A DNA stretch of 64,000 bases, taken from JACVCJ01 sp052437175. GTDB taxonomy: Bacteria; Bacteroidota; Bacteroidia; CAIKAF01. A model generated the notes under the pieces. That model worked only from the letters and a program-made list of their open reading frames with translations. It was not told the DNA's origin and did no database searches. A program made the translations under genes and the position numbers. Shown here in pieces: positions 19,017-26,599 of this stretch. The number at the start of each line of letters is the position of its first letter. Position 1 is the stretch's first letter. Location: NCBI GenBank assembly GCA_052437175.1, contig JBQVOK010000004.1:186001-250000 (forward strand), in the 5' to 3' direction.

Positions 19017-19402
19017 CACAGGCCCGACTTACAAAAGACGTGAACGTGAGCGTTCGAACCCAGTACGATCCCGAACAGAGCGATCCGCGCCGGCATTTTT
19101 ACTTTTTCCGGTATTTCGTCAGGATCGAGAACAAAAGCAACCGTGTTCTGCAGCTGCTCTACAGGCACTGGCAGATCACCGACAGCAGCGGCGAATTCCG
19201 CGAGGTGGAAGGTTCCGGCGTTATCGGGCAGCAGCCCGTACTGCACCCCGGCGATCATTTTACCTACGAAAGCGGCTGTAATTTTACTACCGACCTGGGT
19301 CTCATGGAAGGCTCCTACCTGATGCAGGACCTCGAAACCCAGGAGAACCTGATGGTGGATATCCCCGAATTCCGCATGGAGGTACCCTGGAAGGGCAATT
19401 AA
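19013..19402 (+). CDS. apaG: ApaG domain protein
   Basis: The protein has 129 residues and a single ApaG fold (fibronectin-III-like beta sandwich). Motifs in order are VNVSVRTQYDPEQSDP, FFRYFVRIENKS, LLYRHWQITDSSGEFREVEGSG read in two parts, GVIGQQPVLHPGDHFTYESG and the closing MEVPWKGN. ApaG is a small cytoplasmic protein linked by genetics to Co2+/Mg2+ efflux and diadenosine tetraphosphate phenotypes; its exact biochemistry is not settled. It is translationally coupled to the upstream DUF5103 gene through ATGA at 19013-19016. Confidence 0.93.
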   Translation: MTQARLTKDVNVSVRTQYDPEQSDPRRHFYFFRYFVRIENKSNRVLQLLYRHWQITDSSGEFREVEGSGVIGQQPVLHPGDHFTYESGCNFTTDLGLMEGSYLMQDLETQENLMVDIPEFRMEVPWKGN

Positions 19403-19680
19403 GCTATAAGCTGATAGCCCATAGCTGACACACCGCTCCGGACTTTCGGATTCCTCGCTCCGGACTATCAGCTTATACCCGCTTAGGACCTCGGACTCTT
19501 CGCTCCGGACCATCAGCTTATTTCCGCTCCGGACTTTCGGACTCCTTACTCTTAACTCCTTGCTACCCGCTTATACCCGCTCCGGACCTCGGACTCCGGA
19601 CTCTTCACTATAAGCTGATCGCTTCCATCTCCACTACGGACTATCTTCATAACTTATAACGGTATAGTCTGCACTTATAG
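19403..19680 (+). repeat. Intergenic array of degenerate CGCTCCGGAC/TCGGACTC repeats
   Basis: The 335-bp gap between apaG and the P5C dehydrogenase gene holds about 280 bp of short interspersed repeats. CGCTCCGGAC occurs five times (first near 19433, last near 19578), usually followed by TTTCGGA or CTCGGACTC. CTATAAGCTGAT occurs at 19404-19415 and again at 19608-19619 as a direct repeat, with its inverse ATCAGCTTAT at 19467-19476 and near 19512. The layout allows several alternative hairpins. No open frame of note runs through it. It resembles the short palindromic intergenic repeats common in Bacteroidota genomes; its role is unknown. Confidence 0.7.
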
Positions 19681-19712
19681 GCCGTTTACTTAGGTATTTG
19701 CCATCAAAAGGC

Positions 19713-19720
19713 TATCTTTG
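19713..19720 (+). promoter_or_regulatory. Probable -7 element upstream of the P5C dehydrogenase gene
   Basis: TATCTTTG matches TAnnTTTG and lies 18 bp before the ATG at 19738, giving a leader of roughly 10 nt. A TTTG-type -33 box at the right spacing is not evident, so the call is tentative. Confidence 0.5.
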
Positions 19721-19737
19721 CACCAAAATTTAAACAG

Positions 19738-21366
19738 ATGAGTGGTCATTATAAAGTGCCGGTAGCTAAAAACGAACCGGTTAAGTCGTATGCCCCGGGC
19801 AGCCCGGAAAGAAAAGCCCTGCAGGCCAAACTGGCCGAAATGCGTGCCGAGGTACGGGACATACCTATGTTTATAGGCGGCGAAGAAGTGCGTAACGAAC
19901 AAAAGGTACGTATTTCGCCCCCGCACGATCATGCCCATACCCTGGGTTATTTTTACAAGAGCAGCAAGGAAGACGTTACCCGCGCCATTGAAGCTGCCCT
20001 GGCTGCCAAAAGCAAATGGGAACAGATGCCCTGGGAACACCGCATGAGCATCTTCCTGAAAATGGCCGATCTGATCGCCGGGCCCTACCGCGCCGAACTG
20101 AATGCGGCCACTATGCTGGGTCAGTCGAAAAATGCCTACCAGGCCGAGATCGACAGCGCCTGCGAAATTATCGACTTTCTTCGTTATAATGTGCAGTATA
20201 TGAGTGAGATATATGCCGAGCAGCCCGAGAGTGGCCCCGGTATGTGGAACCGCCTGGAATGGCGTCCGCTCGAAGGTTTTGTATACGCACTTACGCCCTT
20301 CAACTTTACGGCCATTGCCGGCAACCTGCCCACGTCCTCGTCTATGGGCGGCAACGTGGTGGTGTGGAAACCGAGCAATACCCAGGTATATTCGGCTCAT
20401 GTGCTTATGAAGATCTTTAAGGCTGCCGGTCTGCCCGATGGGGTTATCAATCTCATTTACCCGTCCGGTCCGGACGCGGCCGATGTGGTCTTCAGTCATC
20501 CGCAGTTTGCCGGTATTCACTTTACCGGTTCCACCGAAGTGTTCCAGAACATCTGGAAGACCATCGGCAATAATATTCACAAATACCGTTCTTACCCGCG
20601 TATCGTGGGCGAAACCGGTGGTAAGGACTTTGTAGTGGCTCATGCTTCGGCCGACCCGCAGGAGGTAATTACCGCCCTTTCTCGCGGGGCGTTCGAATAC
20701 CAGGGTCAGAAGTGCAGCGCTGCTTCACGCGCCTATATCCCCGACACTATGTGGGAAGAGGTAAAGGCAGGACTTATCCGTGACCTGGGAAGTTTTAAAG
20801 TGGGCGGCACCGAAGATTTCGGCAATTTCATCAATGCCGTGATCGACGAAAAATCCTTTGATAAACTGGCCGGTTTCATCGACCGTGCCAAAGCCGACGG
20901 CGCCGAGATCGTGGCCGGCGGTACCTACGATAAGAGCAAAGGCTATTTTATTCAGCCCACGGTGATCCGTACCGAAGACCCGAACTACGTAACCATGTGC
21001 GAAGAGCTGTTCGGCCCGGTACTTACCATTTATGTATATCCTGCGGCCGAATTCGAAAAAACGCTGGAGATCGTGGACAGCACGTCTATCTACGCCCTCA
21101 CGGGTGCGGTGCTGGCTACCGACCGCTATGCCATTACCCTGGCTACACAAAAGCTGAAACAATCGGCCGGTAACTTCTATATAAACGACAAACCGACCGG
21201 TGCCGTGGTAGGTCAGCAGCCTTTTGGCGGGGCCCGGGGCAGCGGAACCAACGATAAGGCCGGTTCCAAGATCAACCTGTACAAATGGCTCAGTCCGCGT
21301 ACCATTAAAGAAACATTCGTTCCACCGGTAGATTACCGCTACCCCTTCCTGGAACCCGAAAAATAG
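19738..21366 (+). CDS. pruA: 1-pyrroline-5-carboxylate dehydrogenase (L-glutamate gamma-semialdehyde dehydrogenase)
   Basis: The protein has 542 residues, the length of the eukaryote/Bacteroidota-type single-function P5CDH. It oxidises glutamate semialdehyde to glutamate with NAD+, the second step of proline catabolism. The aldehyde dehydrogenase general base is Glu292 in VGETGGKDF and the nucleophile is Cys326 in FEYQGQKCSA, both in forms specific for P5CDH. The cofactor segment FTGSTEVFQNIWKTIG and the C-terminal GAVVGQQPFGGARGSGTNDK are intact. No proline dehydrogenase domain is fused and none lies next to it. The gene is monocistronic with a terminator 18 bp after the stop. Confidence 0.95.
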   Translation: MSGHYKVPVAKNEPVKSYAPGSPERKALQAKLAEMRAEVRDIPMFIGGEEVRNEQKVRISPPHDHAHTLGYFYKSSKEDVTRAIEAALAAKSKWEQMPWEHRMSIFLKMADLIAGPYRAELNAATMLGQSKNAYQAEIDSACEIIDFLRYNVQYMSEIYAEQPESGPGMWNRLEWRPLEGFVYALTPFNFTAIAGNLPTSSSMGGNVVVWKPSNTQVYSAHVLMKIFKAAGLPDGVINLIYPSGPDAADVVFSHPQFAGIHFTGSTEVFQNIWKTIGNNIHKYRSYPRIVGETGGKDFVVAHASADPQEVITALSRGAFEYQGQKCSAASRAYIPDTMWEEVKAGLIRDLGSFKVGGTEDFGNFINAVIDEKSFDKLAGFIDRAKADGAEIVAGGTYDKSKGYFIQPTVIRTEDPNYVTMCEELFGPVLTIYVYPAAEFEKTLEIVDSTSIYALTGAVLATDRYAITLATQKLKQSAGNFYINDKPTGAVVGQQPFGGARGSGTNDKAGSKINLYKWLSPRTIKETFVPPVDYRYPFLEPEK

Positions 21367-21383
21367 TACCTTAGTTCAGTAAG

Positions 21384-21415
21384 GAAAGGCTTCTCCGAAA
21401 GGGGAGGCCTTTTAT
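21384..21415 (+). terminator. Terminator after the P5C dehydrogenase gene, shared with the convergent gene
   Basis: AAAGGCTTCTCC pairs with GGGGAGGCCTTT (two weak positions) around GAAA, followed by TTTTATTT on the plus strand. It overlaps the stop codon of the convergent minus-strand gene (21412-21414). Confidence 0.75.
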
Positions 21416-21861
21416 TTGAGCCGTACCCCCAGGCCGATGCCTATTTCCCAGCGGCCGTTGCCGGCAGCGGTCTTGGCATTATAATAAACTGGGACCTGTA
21501 TGGCAAGGATACGCCCATAGCTATATGTAATGCCGGCACCCAGGTTGGGAGTAACCAGCGAATTGCGTACGGGCGAATGATCTTTTTTAAAGCGTAGTGA
21601 AGGCAGCATCCCCAGCATAATCCGCGATTTGCCTATGCTCACATTCACATGGGGCCCGGTAAAGTTCAGGAAGGCCCCTTTATCTACATAGCCCGCAATC
21701 ACGGTACCGTCGAACAGGGCCGGTTTTACTTTTGGATGTGTTTTTGCCGTACTGTCGGTAGTATTGTTCTGCGCGCACAGGCTGCTGCCTGCCAGGATGA
21801 AAAAAAGGATTATAAAGAAGGGCCGAAAACGGGAAACTGCGGGATAAAAGTACATCTGCAT
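21412..21861 (-). CDS. Small secreted/outer-membrane beta-strand protein, unknown
   Basis: The protein has about 149 residues from the ATG at 21861; starts at 21891 and 21855 are also possible. A hydrophobic signal peptide (RFRPFFIILFFILAGSSLCAQ) is followed by a short polar linker rich in Thr/Asn and about eight short amphipathic strands (ALFDGTVIAGYVDKGAFLNF, HVNVSIGKSRIMLGM, WEIGIGLGVRL). The protein ends in a strand rather than a sorting domain, as in small outer-membrane barrels. I do not recognise a named family. It is convergent with the P5C dehydrogenase gene and divergent from the amine oxidase remnant. Confidence 0.65.
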   Translation of the reverse strand: MQMYFYPAVSRFRPFFIILFFILAGSSLCAQNNTTDSTAKTHPKVKPALFDGTVIAGYVDKGAFLNFTGPHVNVSIGKSRIMLGMLPSLRFKKDHSPVRNSLVTPNLGAGITYSYGRILAIQVPVYYNAKTAAGNGRWEIGIGLGVRLK

Positions 21862-22018
21862 ATCGTGCCGGTTTTGGGTACAAAACAGCAAAATATACTT
21901 CAGGGACAGCGGGTCTCTGGAAGAAACGGTCGATCTTTTGTAACAAGACCTTTACTAAATGTGCTGAAAGTGATCTTTGTATTTTTTGGGCTATCTTGCT
22001 TTAAATCCTTAAAACCCG

Positions 22019-22450
22019 ATGAATACCCGCAGAACGTTTATCAAAGCCCTGGGCTCGCCGGCCTGGGTTCTGCCCTGGGTACTGACCTGACAGCCGCACC
22101 GCGCAGCGTCAAAAGCCAGGGTACTGATCCTTGGCGGAGGACTGGCCGGTTTAGCGGCTGCGTATACCCTGCAAAAAAGAGGAATACCCTTTATCCTGAT
22201 CGAAGCACAGAACCGCGTAGGTGGCCGGGTACGCACACACACCATGAAAACAGGGACCCAGGTGGAACTTGGCGCCGAATGGATAGGAAACAGTCATACC
22301 CGCCTGCTGGCCCTCTGCAGTGAACTGGAACTGCCCCTGACCGATAATAGTTTACGCACTGCCCGGTTGCTGCAGAACACCTATACGCCGCCTGCGGAAG
22401 ATATATACAGTGAGGACCGGACCGGGGAGGCCGCAGCCGCCATGGTGTAA
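22019..22450 (+). pseudogene. Truncated Tat-type flavin amine oxidase remnant with in-frame stop
   Basis: One frame codes for a start with a twin-arginine-like signal (MNTRRTFIKALGSP). It then hits TGA at 22088-22090 and continues in the same frame with KARVLILGGGLAGLAAAYTL (FAD Rossmann motif GGGLAG), IEAQNRVGGRVRTH and VELGAEWIGNSH, the N-terminal hallmarks of flavin monoamine oxidases and related desaturases. The frame ends at a TAA at 22448, after about 120 residues of the FAD domain, whereas full-length members have about 430-520. Both the internal stop and the missing two-thirds mark a decayed gene. A start at the GTG or ATG after the stop would give only an FAD-binding stub. The next gene begins 2 bp further on, on the other strand. 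Confidence 0.78.
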
Positions 22451-22452
22451 GC

Positions 22453-22845
22453 CTACTCCTCCCTGCGGTCATCCTCGTTGAGGCCCAGCACTTTGTCGAG
22501 CAGTCCGTTCACGGCCCAGAGCAGTATGCTAAAGAGAATGGCCCACCAGAACGACGCTACCTCGATGGAATCCAGCAGCCAGTCGGCAATACCGATCATA
22601 AGTGCATTGATCACCAGCAGGAAAAGTCCGAAGGTAACCAGCGTAATGGGAAAGGTGAGTACCTTGAGCACCGGCTTTATGAACGTATTGAGCAGGGCCA
22701 GTACCAGGGCAAATAACAGCGGGCCCAGCAGGGCGCTGAATTGCCAGTCGTTCTGTTCAAGAGCCGGGAAAGAAACCCCGGGCAGCAGCCATGCGCATAT
22801 TACCACACTCAGGGCTGTAATGAGTAGTTTGAGTATGAATTTCAT
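22453..22845 (-). CDS. Phage-holin-4-like small membrane protein
   Basis: This 130-residue protein has four hydrophobic helices (about 4-22, 38-58, 66-88, 95-115) and the family features AWLLPGVSF, LALLNTFIKPVLKVLTFPITLVTFGLFLLVINA read in two parts, and GLLDKVLG near the C-terminus. This is the widespread PF04020 (mycobacterial phage holin-like) family of bacterial inner-membrane proteins. Despite the name, these are ordinary chromosomal genes and no prophage surrounds it. The function is unknown. The stop is 2 bp from the end of the amine oxidase remnant, so the decay of that gene may have brought the two together. Confidence 0.85.
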   Translation of the reverse strand: MKFILKLLITALSVVICAWLLPGVSFPALEQNDWQFSALLGPLLFALVLALLNTFIKPVLKVLTFPITLVTFGLFLLVINALMIGIADWLLDSIEVASFWWAILFSILLWAVNGLLDKVLGLNEDDRREE

Positions 22846-22932
22846 AGTACCTGTGTATACGGAACGCGCGGGATAATGTTCTACTGTGGAGGGAAAAAGA
22901 ATCTTTTGTTCTTTATATACAGCTACTTAAGC

Positions 22933-24255
22933 TTATCCTTTTTTGATCACCTTCACGGTTTTGGCACCGGAACGTACAAAATAGAAGCCGGGCTGCAGGT
23001 TTTCGGTTGATAACTGGGCCTGGTTACCGTTTATACGGGTACTGCTGATCACCTGTCCTACACCGTTGAGTATTTCCAGCAGGTGGCTGTCCTCTTCGCC
23101 GCTGAACTTCACGTTCAGCTGTGTGGAAAAAGGCACGGGATATACCGAAAATTCAGCATCGGCAGAACCCGGCTGCACCAGTACGCTTACAGGGGCAAAA
23201 ACCTCGAACTGGCCGTTGTAGTCGGTCTGGCGCAGTCGGTAGTACCAGGTACCCGCGGTTACGCCGGCATCGGTATAGCTGTATGTTACGGTTTCGTTGG
23301 AGTTTCCCTGTCCGCTTACGGTGCCGATCTCTTCCCAGCTGCTGTTGTCGCTGCTGCGTTCAAGGCTGAAGTACGCGTTATTGCTTTCACTGGCTGTGCT
23401 CCAGGTCAGTATCACATCGCGGTCCTGGGATTCGGCTTCAAAAGAAGTGAGCGATACGGGCAGAGCCACGCTGCAGGACGGACAATCGGTGTAGATCTTC
23501 GGAGTGCCATAGGCTGCCGGACCTCCTTTGGTGCTGCCGCTGCGCTGACAGATAACCAGGGCGGTATCACCGGTGATCGGCTGGTTCAGGTAAATATTCT
23601 GTCCCACGCTGATGGCCGCTTTCTGGCTGTTGGCCGTTACCGCACCGGCACGGTTGTTATTGAGAAACTGGGTCTGCGTGCAACTGCTTTTGCCCAGGCA
23701 TACACTGCCGGCTGCGGCCTGCGACTGTATACGCAGTTCGTAAATATTGGCCACGCCTTCATTAGAAAAATAAGCGGTGGATGAGTTCAGTTCCAGGCGG
23801 GTGCCGCTGTTGTTCATCTGCAGCACGGCAGAAGGCCCCAGGTTCATTACATAGTTATTACTGTTCTGCATTACAACAGAGCCCGTGATGGTAAGCAGTC
23901 CCCGGTTAATGATGCTGCAGTTGCCGTTCAGGTTAAAACTTCTGCTCAGGGTAAGGCTGCCACCGTTTTCTACAATGATGCGCCCGCTGTTGAAGTTGAA
24001 CGAACTGTTGAGCGTAAGGGTACCGCATACCCGTATGGTGCCCCCGTTGAGGCTCACATTGCCCAGCGTTCCCGAGCCGGAATAGTAATAGGTTTGTCCG
24101 CTGTTTACATTGGTATTACTGCTGAGGGCGCCGTTTCCACCGCTGCAGGTGGCGGCGGCGGGTGCTGAAAAGCATTGGGCCTGACTGAGGGAAGGTGACG
24201 ACAATACAAAACACACGGCAGCTACAGCGCCGTATAATGCGGTGATTTTATTCAT
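22933..24255 (-). CDS. Secreted beta-helix/fibronectin-III protein with T9SS sorting domain
   Basis: The protein has 440 residues. A signal peptide (about 1-26) leads into a region of regularly spaced short strands with Asn/Gly turns (LGNVSLNGGTIRVCGTLTL, SFNFNSGRIIVENGGSLTL), which looks like a small parallel beta-helix (about 60-190). A segment with PVSLTSFEAESQDRDVILTW and YYRLRQTDYNGQFEV is a fibronectin type III domain common in T9SS proteins (about 270-360). The end is a sorting domain: FSVYPVPFSTQLNVKF, then LNGVGQVISS, then LQPGFYFVRSG and TVKVIKKG. It is expected at the cell surface. No catalytic motif is seen; adhesion or matrix function is a guess. Confidence 0.87.
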   Translation of the reverse strand: MNKITALYGAVAAVCFVLSSPSLSQAQCFSAPAAATCSGGNGALSSNTNVNSGQTYYYSGSGTLGNVSLNGGTIRVCGTLTLNSSFNFNSGRIIVENGGSLTLSRSFNLNGNCSIINRGLLTITGSVVMQNSNNYVMNLGPSAVLQMNNSGTRLELNSSTAYFSNEGVANIYELRIQSQAAAGSVCLGKSSCTQTQFLNNNRAGAVTANSQKAAISVGQNIYLNQPITGDTALVICQRSGSTKGGPAAYGTPKIYTDCPSCSVALPVSLTSFEAESQDRDVILTWSTASESNNAYFSLERSSDNSSWEEIGTVSGQGNSNETVTYSYTDAGVTAGTWYYRLRQTDYNGQFEVFAPVSVLVQPGSADAEFSVYPVPFSTQLNVKFSGEEDSHLLEILNGVGQVISSTRINGNQAQLSTENLQPGFYFVRSGAKTVKVIKKG

Positions 24256-24480
24256 TACGAATAATAAGGGAAGGTGATAGAAGGTTATTTGACTGTTTCT
24301 ATGAATTGGTGATAGGGGATATACAAGTATGATGCCATATTTTATAGATTAAAGTTATTTCATCATATCTTTTTTCTATTGTATTGAATTTTTAATAAAT
24401 GTAAATTATGAAAATCGCTTCTGCCGGGCCATTGTCGCAGAATTCTCTTACTTTGTACACGCAAACCCCTGTTTTTTGTT

Positions 24481-26493
24481 ATGAAAGAGATACTGGAGAA
24501 AGCATGTAAGGGAGAAGAAAATTCGCTGGAGCTCATGATCCGTCTGGTGGATCATATCCGGCCCGGAAGATTCAGGAAAAAGTCATTTGCCGTTTCGCAG
24601 GTACAGAATCTTATAGCCCTGCTCAAAAGTTACCCCGAACTGAAGGAAGGCCTTCGCAACTGTATACTGGACCTGGTGAATTCCCGCGATCACATGGATC
24701 TGCTGGCCGAATCGGGCATCCTTTCCAACGAAGGTTTTTTTACCGAGACCTTCCGCAAAATATCCTATAAAATATTTCCGCCCGTCCTCGACGACCAGGA
24801 GCTGAAAGACGTCATCATCCGTATTTTTCACCGCGAGTCGGACCACGAATGGATATATGCTGTGCCCGACAGCCTCTGGGCCGAACTTTTTGAAGAGATC
24901 GAATTCGGAGACCCTTCGGCCGACCGAAAGGAAGAAGAGATACAGAATTCCCTGCTCGATTCGGTGCTGTTTGTATCGCACCGCATTGCCGCCATGGGCA
25001 TAGAACCTGTGCTTACCAACCAGATGCCCGAACTGGAACAGAGCAGTTCGCCCTTCATCAGTCAGAACAAAAAAATTGTGGCCTTTACCGATAAGGTCCG
25101 TGAAGAAGGCATCGCTGCCGAAGGCGTTCAGCGGGACTGGCTGCGTATCCATGCCGAACTGATGATCTGCGAGGATGTACTGCATACCCTGCGCAAACAG
25201 CGCTATGTGAACGGTACCAGCCTCAGCCTTACCTACCTGCTGATACGTCTGCACCAGAGTATCGACCGTATTAAAATTCTCTTCGGACTGCTGTTGCCCG
25301 AAGAAAAGAGTGAGCGCCGCAACCAGCGTATCATTTCCTTTTTTAAGGCTACCGTGCGGCAGGAAAACCTGCGCAACGACCTGGGTAAACACCTTTCCGA
25401 GAACCTGGGTATGCTGGCCTACCAGATCACCGAGCATGCCGGTAAAACGGGGGAGCACTACATAACGTCTTCGCGCCGGGAATACATTACCATGTTGTAT
25501 TCGGCCATGAAGGGCGGTTTTATTGTAGGCTTTCTTACCGCCATCAAAACGCTTATTTATTACCTGAAGCTGTCGCCCTTTGGCACGGCTTTCCTGTACA
25601 GCATGAACTATTCGTTCGGGTTCATTGCCATATTGCTTACACGGGGTACCCTGGCCACCAAGCAGCCGGCTATGACCGCTGCACACATTGCCGCTTCGCT
25701 CGACAGCAAAGACCGCGATAAGGTAGACATACCCGGCCTTTCCGAACTGATCGTGAAAATATCGCGCAGCCAGCTGATCGCCTTCGTGGGCAACGTACTC
25801 ATCGCTTTTCCCGTGGGCTATATACTGGCATGGATCTACTATTTTGTTTTCGGCGAACACCTGGCCGATCCCGAAAAAGCGCATCACATGGTGCATGAAC
25901 TGCATCCCTGGAAGAGCCCGGCCCTGTTTCATGCCGGTATTGCCGGGGTGTGTCTCTTTTTGTCGGGACTGATCTCCGGGTATTACGACAATGGGGTTAT
26001 ATTTAATAAGATACCACAGCGTGTACAACAGCATCCGTTATTGCGCAGAATTATGCCGGCCTCTGTGCTGGAGAAACTGAGCCATTACCTGGAACACAAT
26101 ATGGGCAGCCTGGCCGGTAACTTTTTCCTGGGTATTTTCCTGGGTACCATGGGCACGCTGGGTACTTTTTTCGGCCTGCCGCTCGATATACGGCATATAA
26201 CCTTTGCCGCAGGTAATTTCGGACTGGCTGTGGTGGGGCTGAACCATCAGCTGGGCTGGCAGGAAATACTGATCACTATTGCCGGTATTGTGGGTATAGG
26301 CATCATGAACTTTGCCGTAAGCTTTGGCCTGGCCCTGTTTGTGGCCATCCGCTCGCGCAATGTGAACTTTAAACAAACCCGTGCCCTGATGAACGAGGTC
26401 TGGCTGCACGCGCGCCGGAAACCGCTAGATTTTGTACGTCCGCCTAAGAATGCCCGGGCCCTGGAACCCGAAATGAGCGAAGAAGAACTGTAG
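24481..26493 (+). CDS. Gcr-family (PF10136) 'site-specific recombinase' membrane protein
   Basis: The protein has 670 residues. The N-terminal half (about 1-330) is helical and soluble-looking. The C-terminal half carries at least six hydrophobic helices, among them GGFIVGFLTAIKTLIYYL, AFLYSMNYSFGFIAILLT, LIAFVGNVLIAFPVGYILAW, LFHAGIAGVCLFLSGLISGY and NFFLGIFLGTMGTLGTFFGL. The block ITSSRREYITMLYSAMKGG and GTLATKQPAMTAAHIA match what I know of the PF10136 family, named after Neisseria Gcr. I see no serine- or tyrosine-recombinase active-site pattern, and the multi-helix C-terminus suggests an inner-membrane protein. The family name may therefore mislead. It is transcribed alone, with a 225-bp AT-rich leader region. 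Confidence 0.8.
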   Translation: MKEILEKACKGEENSLELMIRLVDHIRPGRFRKKSFAVSQVQNLIALLKSYPELKEGLRNCILDLVNSRDHMDLLAESGILSNEGFFTETFRKISYKIFPPVLDDQELKDVIIRIFHRESDHEWIYAVPDSLWAELFEEIEFGDPSADRKEEEIQNSLLDSVLFVSHRIAAMGIEPVLTNQMPELEQSSSPFISQNKKIVAFTDKVREEGIAAEGVQRDWLRIHAELMICEDVLHTLRKQRYVNGTSLSLTYLLIRLHQSIDRIKILFGLLLPEEKSERRNQRIISFFKATVRQENLRNDLGKHLSENLGMLAYQITEHAGKTGEHYITSSRREYITMLYSAMKGGFIVGFLTAIKTLIYYLKLSPFGTAFLYSMNYSFGFIAILLTRGTLATKQPAMTAAHIAASLDSKDRDKVDIPGLSELIVKISRSQLIAFVGNVLIAFPVGYILAWIYYFVFGEHLADPEKAHHMVHELHPWKSPALFHAGIAGVCLFLSGLISGYYDNGVIFNKIPQRVQQHPLLRRIMPASVLEKLSHYLEHNMGSLAGNFFLGIFLGTMGTLGTFFGLPLDIRHITFAAGNFGLAVVGLNHQLGWQEILITIAGIVGIGIMNFAVSFGLALFVAIRSRNVNFKQTRALMNEVWLHARRKPLDFVRPPKNARALEPEMSEEEL

Positions 26494-26568
26494 TTCATAA
26501 AAAGGTTTAAAAAAGAAAGCCTTCGATAAACAGTATTATTTGTCTGTTCTTTTTCTCAATTGAACGAA

Positions 26569-26576
26569 TAACTTTG
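26569..26576 (+). promoter_or_regulatory. Probable -7 element upstream of the TonB-dependent receptor
   Basis: TAACTTTG matches TAnnTTTG 23 bp before the ATG at 26600. The region 18-22 nt upstream is T-rich (TTTTTCTC) rather than an exact TTTG. Confidence 0.5.
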
Positions 26577-26599
26577 CAGGGTTAATCTACAAAAATTCC

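Noticed and set aside
19403..19680. IS remnant or attachment site
   Set aside because: There is no transposase fragment, target duplication or tRNA end; only short interspersed repeats are present.
22088..22090. TGA read as selenocysteine in the amine oxidase remnant
   Set aside because: There is no SECIS-like hairpin directly after the codon, the family has no selenocysteine at this point, and the protein is also truncated at its C-terminus.
22453..22845. Phage holin as a sign of a prophage
   Set aside because: PF04020 proteins are common chromosomal membrane proteins; no phage genes flank it.
24583..26034. 483-codon minus-strand ORF opposite the Gcr-family gene
   Set aside because: The plus-strand product matches PF10136 across its length; the opposite frame matches nothing I recognise.
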